Assembly: GCA_008360975.2 (NCBI GenBank)
Contig: CM039184.1
Location: 52,976,797 to 53,040,796, forward strand
Length of the DNA stretch: 64,000 bases
Direction of reading: 5' to 3'
From: Lichenostomus cassidix
Lineage: Eukaryota; Chordata; Aves; Passeriformes; Meliphagidae
Numbering within the stretch: position 1 is the first letter of the stretch; the number at the start of each line of letters is the position of its first letter. Below the pieces are notes generated by a model. It ran no database searches. It saw nothing but the letters and a program-made list of their open reading frames with translations, and was not told where the DNA came from. Made by a program: the position numbers and the translations under genes. This document shows positions 59,210 through 64,000 of this stretch, piece by piece.

Positions 59210-60405
59210 CTAAAGAAACAAGATCATAACCTGAATACTAACACTCTTCCTGTCAAATCTGAGAAAACAGTATCAGCATGTAAGGATGCATGAATTTGTA
59301 ATTCAAGCAATGAAATACTATTAATGATATAATATTTAATGTAGGTGAGAAAGGCACAAGCAATTCTAGTACCTTCAGTCACTAAAACCTTACTCCTGCA
59401 ATTCTGTGTATATATTAGCAACATAGTATGTTCTGAGATACTCTGAGATACCTATGGTGTTTGTATGGCAGGGTTGAATTACTTAATAATATGACCTACT
59501 TGAAATATTTCCACTTTCATGAAACAGTTCTCAGTTGAACTAAAAACAAAGGATGTGAGAAAAAGTACCTCTCTGATTAGTAAACCAATGGGGATAACTA
59601 CAAAAAAATTAAACATAAAAAAAATTCAAAATTTGTTTCAAAAATTACCATGGCGGTGAATGGACCCTGGGTTGACCCCTCTCTCTGCTATTCCAGATGG
59701 AAACCATAATACACCTTGAAATGCTATATCAAGGAGAGGATTTTCTTTTAACCAGGAAAAAAAAAGCAATATAACTCTTCAGCACTTTTTGAAGGAAAAA
59801 AGAAATATTTACTTTGTTTAATTATTCAGACATAGAAGTCAAGCCAATTTTTACAACTGTCCAATATTCAAGCGAACTGGTCCTGGTCACAAACAGCCAA
59901 ACTATTTTAACTCATCTAGTTTATATAAAAAGCATGTGCTGTCATACCAAAATACTGTAGTTAAAGAAACAGACACTAACTTGGTATCACTGAAACAATA
60001 TCTCCCTATATATTACTATACTTTAGTCCCTATACTCCAGACAATACTTCAGTGTCCACTTACATGTCATTAATGAAAGTGAGTTTGCATTTATGTGACT
60101 CCCTGAACTGAGAAACCTTTTAGATTAAAAAACTTGACTCTCACAAAAGACTCCACATCGTCAGAGAATGAGAACTTACTATTTTAATAACATACATGAT
60201 ATTCCATAGCAAAGACTAACACTGACATAGAAAACAACAATATCCAAGACTGGAATTACCTAATCATTTTCCCAAGCTTGCCTGAAATATTTTATTATAT
60301 TTAAAAGGATACATTTCAATCGCATAGAAAACTATGTTACTGCATATTATTGCTCTGTAGCAAATAGAGTATCAAGTGAGTGGATTTAATTCCTAATGAA
60401 CTTAC

Positions 60406-60515
60406 AGAGGGATGAGAAGAGATGGAATGGAGTCTGAAGAAAAAACGCACATACATCTCACGGAATATCTGATACAATTTGGAAGGTTCATGGTACAGAA
60501 AACAAAGTGGAGCAA
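60406..60515 (-). CDS. TBC1D19: TBC1D19 exon (TBC domain)
   Basis: 110 nt, with acceptor TATCCTTTCAG and donor GTAAGT. After the split V codon it reads APLCFLYHEPSKLYQIFREM then YVRFFFRLHSISSHPS, ending in phase 0. The segment matches the TBC stretch that follows the usual glutamine-finger motif. Introns on both sides are small (about 1.2 and 2.4 kb), in contrast with the 36 kb STIM2 intron. Confidence 0.96.
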
Positions 60516-62899
60516 CTGAAAGGATAAAAGAATTACAATTGACTCAACACTGTAAACTGCTAAAAGAGTTCAATGATTAAGCGCATGAAGTATGAGGAAA
60601 ATCCAAGTAATTCATAGTACCACAATTTACAAAAATAGTACTAAATCAATTATTGAGAAAGAAGTATCCAATAAGAGTCTATCATTTAGTGTAAAAAGTC
60701 AAAAAAGGGAGTATGATACATTTCAGGTATTATTTCTACATATTTCAAGAAGCTAAACCAATCAGAACCTGCTTATTACAGTGCTGGCTCCTGAACCATA
60801 AGAAATACAGTGTAAGGAGAGCATCTCTGGGGTGTAGGGCAATGGGATGTTGAACAGAGCACGCTTTTGATTCAACTAATTGCCAGTGTGCCATGGGGCC
60901 AGTGACCAGCTCCAAATTGATGCCCTACTTGTAAGACTGCTTGAAGACGGATGTTGAGAAAATGAAAATATTGAAAGAACAGCTTTTGGTTGCCACAATA
61001 ACATCACCAAGTATGACAAACTGATTAGTGATATGACTTGTTTATTTCTAATAAGATCTGTAAACCTGTGATATTTGGTAGTATACTGTTTAGAAGTCTT
61101 GTAGTACACCTGAGTCAAAATAAGAACTGACTTAATTTGCAAAACATCAGCTCTCAAACTTTCCTTATTTTGTAAAAGTCTAGCATACAGATAAATGTTC
61201 TATGTCTTTGCTGCACAAGCATAACCAGTTCCTTGAGACTGACAGTCCATTCACTCAATGCATTTTCACAGACAGTTGTCCTTACACCTTTTTGCGAACA
61301 GCCTTTTGATCTGTACACTCATCATGCTGACTGCTTCATTTTACAGGTGCATTCATTTTAGCTGACACTAGTCATAGTGTCTATCTCTACACTCACCTTC
61401 CCTTCCAGTTTTATTAACACTAAGCGAGAGATATGGATACATTTATCTGCATACATATGTATTCATACACACGTAGATATATGTACATTTTTAAATATAT
61501 ATACAGATAGATGCATGTGTGAATTTATTTTCATATCTAGGTATCAGAGAAGGTGGGTTAATAAAAAAACGGTGTCTGTACATGAGAGGTAGGGTGCTAA
61601 GGCAGGGTGAGATGTTCACCGAAGGTGTATTTCCACAGGCATAAGAAAAGCAGAGGGTGTTACCCATGTTTATGTTTCTGGTGCTTGAAGATGGAGGTGG
61701 AAGATTTGCCAGTGTGCATATGTACATAAAGGCCAGGAGAGTAACAGAACAGCCTCTGACTGCTAGCACCCTGACAGTGTATGCACAGAAACAGGAAAAA
61801 GAGTATAGGATTTTCATAAGGAGCCAGATACTTCCTCATATAGCAGCACAGCACGCAATACAGAGGATATTCTGCTTGGTCCCAGCCACTGTACCCACAG
61901 CCTTGAGCTACATTACCATGTTTCTGCTGCCTTGCTTTTCACCCTTCCTCCTTCTCCGAGCCAGAATATTCTGAGCCCGTGCAAAGAGTGAGGACAGGAG
62001 GGAAGGAGGAAAACTTACACCTGAGTTTGGGAGACACTGTTCTCAAGGGCAGAGTCAAACCCAAACATTTTGAAAAGCAGTTCACATGGAACAAGTGAAC
62101 ACCTCCTAGTGAGTCCCTAAGGGAAGAGTTTGTAACTTAAGTGCTCATTACTTCCAAGACTTTAGATTCCCTACTCAAGTTCAAATTTGCATTTCAGATT
62201 TATATTGAATTATTTTAAGGACTGTGTGATCATTAAACTCTGTTATTAGCAAAACGTAGCATTTTAAGTATAACCTTACAATCTGCTTGCCCTGTGATGC
62301 TACAAACACCTTTGATAAATCAAAAGAAAAAACTGAAAAGCCTAAACATCTAATCTCACATTGTTGAAGTACATCTACAATAGTTGCAGTAACATCTGTA
62401 ACCCAAGGAGATTTTTCTGCTTTTTTTCCTAAAAATCTTGTTGATATTTGTCCTTTCCTCTGTGCAGTAAATTAGCAACCATTCTATTATGTAATGCTCT
62501 TTTAACACCTCTTGCAGGCAAATGGATAAAGCAACAGTCCTTTCACATTATTCTTGTTTTTAAGAACTCTTTTAATGCATAACTTGGCCGATCCAGAAGT
62601 GAAACACAAGGAAAGAGTACTGTGTTGGTAAACTTTATCCCTCTATTCATATACATTAAGATGCATAACTTAGCTCAACTATTAGCTTTCAAAGAAGGAA
62701 TTCCCACATGGCAGCAAGCTGTAATGTAAGTAAATAAAAGAGCCTGAAACTTTTAAAATTATATACAACAATCTTCATACACAAAAAAGCATAAAAGCAC
62801 ATACACGAGTTAAAAAGTTCCAGAAAAGAACATACAGCTTTAAATTGCAATATGAGGAAAAGCAATCCTGAGGTTTTAGTTCAAGAAAATCACACTTAC

Positions 62900-62932
62900 C
62901 ATACATAGAAAAGCCATGAAAAGGAATTACAC
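62900..62932 (-). CDS. TBC1D19: TBC1D19 33-nt micro-exon (degenerate Q-finger region)
   Basis: A very small exon between acceptor TTTTGTTTTGTAG (after a T-rich tract) and donor GTAAGTG. It contributes the last two bases of a glycine codon, then VIPFHGFSMY, then the first base of a valine codon completed by the next exon. It falls where active TBC Rab-GAPs carry the YxQ motif with the catalytic glutamine; here the corresponding residues are PFHG. It is too short to be detected by ORF length and was located by phase and by the expected protein. The exon before it, which should end in PPN plus one base, is not present up to the right edge. Confidence 0.93.
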
Positions 62933-64000
62933 CTACAAAACAAAAATATTTCTTTTTCTGTTCTTTTATAGTCCTCTTTATCCATGCAAAAATAATTATT
63001 TTCTCCCCACGTTATCAAACTGTAATCAGCCTGTGTCAAGAATAAAGTATTTCCTTGTTATTGCACCTGCACAGATCTCCATCTTGTAAATTCTTAAGTA
63101 CAGTATCACCTACGTCAGTACAACCAATTACATGCTTAAACACAAGCTATAGCTCCTAGAAAGCCAAATAAAGCTCAGTTTCCATGAAGTTACATAGACT
63201 CTTTGATGATATCAGAACCTAATTTCAGATAAATGACAACCCATAAATGTCACGCACTGACAAGAGTGGAGTAGGAAAAAAGGAGGCCAAGACCTCTAGT
63301 AATTCATGTAGTACTCAGAACATTCACAGGACTTGGCAGGTGTAGCATGACAGCTTTCTCCTCCTTCCCAGCTGATCTTAGCTCCCATTCACTAGATTTT
63401 ATATAAGACTGGTAAGGGTGAGCTGCTTTGGCAAAAGATCATAAGAACAATGATTCATGGCTACAAAGCTGCAAGAAATTGTGAAGGCAAACATAGAAAA
63501 AAGTGAAACAGAAGTATGTGCTGCAACTGACTTCACTGAAATACAAAAGACATAAAAGACAAGGCCAGAGACGTGGATTTAAGATTGGTGATGTAAGGCC
63601 TTGAAAGCAAGAGCAAAGAGCTCTTGAACTTAACGCAGAAAAAGGATTCAACAGGGATTGAAATGGTCAAGGTAAGAGCTCAAAAAAACAACTTTAGTAA
63701 CTGAAGTTATAACAACAGCAATGATATTAACTGAAAATTACATAGATTAGTTGTGTCCGAAGTTTTAACGTGAACACGGATTTTGAAAGGAAAAGACTTT
63801 AGGGTGTGGTTTGTTGAGCACTGAAAAGTTGGGAGGTCAGCCAGTTTCAGCACAGATCATTCAAATCCTCTAAGTGCTGATACAAGACTGAATACAAGTT
63901 GCTGCACCACCAGTTGTTTTCCTTCTCACACACATAGACAAACTCTGTTTGCGACTACTTACACCAGGCTGAATGTGGGATTGGAGCAGCTTCAGTCCAG
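62933..64000 (-). other. TBC1D19: TBC1D19 intron running off the right edge
   Basis: AT-rich intron upstream of the 33-nt exon. I looked for the preceding exon by its expected end and splice phase and did not find it. The other five TBC1D19 introns (56397-57379, 57451-58249, 58366-59117, 59210-60405, 60516-62899) also contain nothing I recognise, apart from a TA/CA-rich low-complexity stretch near 61440-61520. Confidence 0.75.

Noticed and set aside
63962..64000. Possible extra TBC1D19 exon at the right edge (open frame with a GTAAGT donor on the minus strand)
   Set aside because: The end of the frame (PHSAW) does not match the PPN plus G expected before the 33-nt exon, so the donor-like site is probably chance.

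Overview
The window is vertebrate nuclear DNA, almost certainly from a bird and probably a passerine. The supports are CR1 LINE fragments on both strands, a tRNA-Ile-derived SINE with a CR1-like tail (the design of the songbird element TguSINE1), AT-rich noncoding DNA broken by one sharp CpG island, and two recognisable split genes in the order and orientation known for amniotes (TBC1D19 upstream of STIM2, in tandem). The species assignment is inference; the two genes are read directly from exon translations with matching splice sites and phases.

Both genes lie on the minus strand. STIM2 (ER calcium sensor of store-operated calcium entry) fills 1-39381. Its first coding exon is 39207-39381 (start codon, signal peptide) and its second is 2917-3047 (conserved cysteine pair, calcium-binding EF-hand loop). 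They are separated by a ~36 kb first intron, and the rest of the gene lies to the left of the window. The start sits in a CpG island (about 38700-40230) with a CRE-containing 20-bp palindrome and, just upstream, a 505-bp array of 101 pentamers that follow the rule [C/A]GC[A/T]C. This array is the source of all the very long ORFs in the window.

From about 40.2 to 56.3 kb is the STIM2-TBC1D19 intergenic stretch. It holds old CR1 pieces and two GC-richer patches (about 42.9-43.15 kb and 52.3-52.75 kb), but no gene I recognise. From 56322 to the right edge is the 3' half of TBC1D19: six coding exons giving about 164 C-terminal residues, including the stop codon. They cover the later part of the Rab-GAP TBC domain. 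Its next upstream exon is outside the window.

Mobile DNA: a CR1 with an internal deletion in STIM2 intron 2 (about 930-1975); a CpG-rich probable retroviral LTR or similar insertion with a triple 35-bp repeat in intron 1 (about 4515-5240); the SINE (29393-29532); an old reverse-strand CR1 (about 41819-42575); and a short CR1 tail (48074-48130). I saw no tRNA, rRNA or snRNA genes apart from the tRNA-like SINE head, no CRISPR, and no prokaryote-type system. The most distinctive feature is the pentamer array at the STIM2 promoter.
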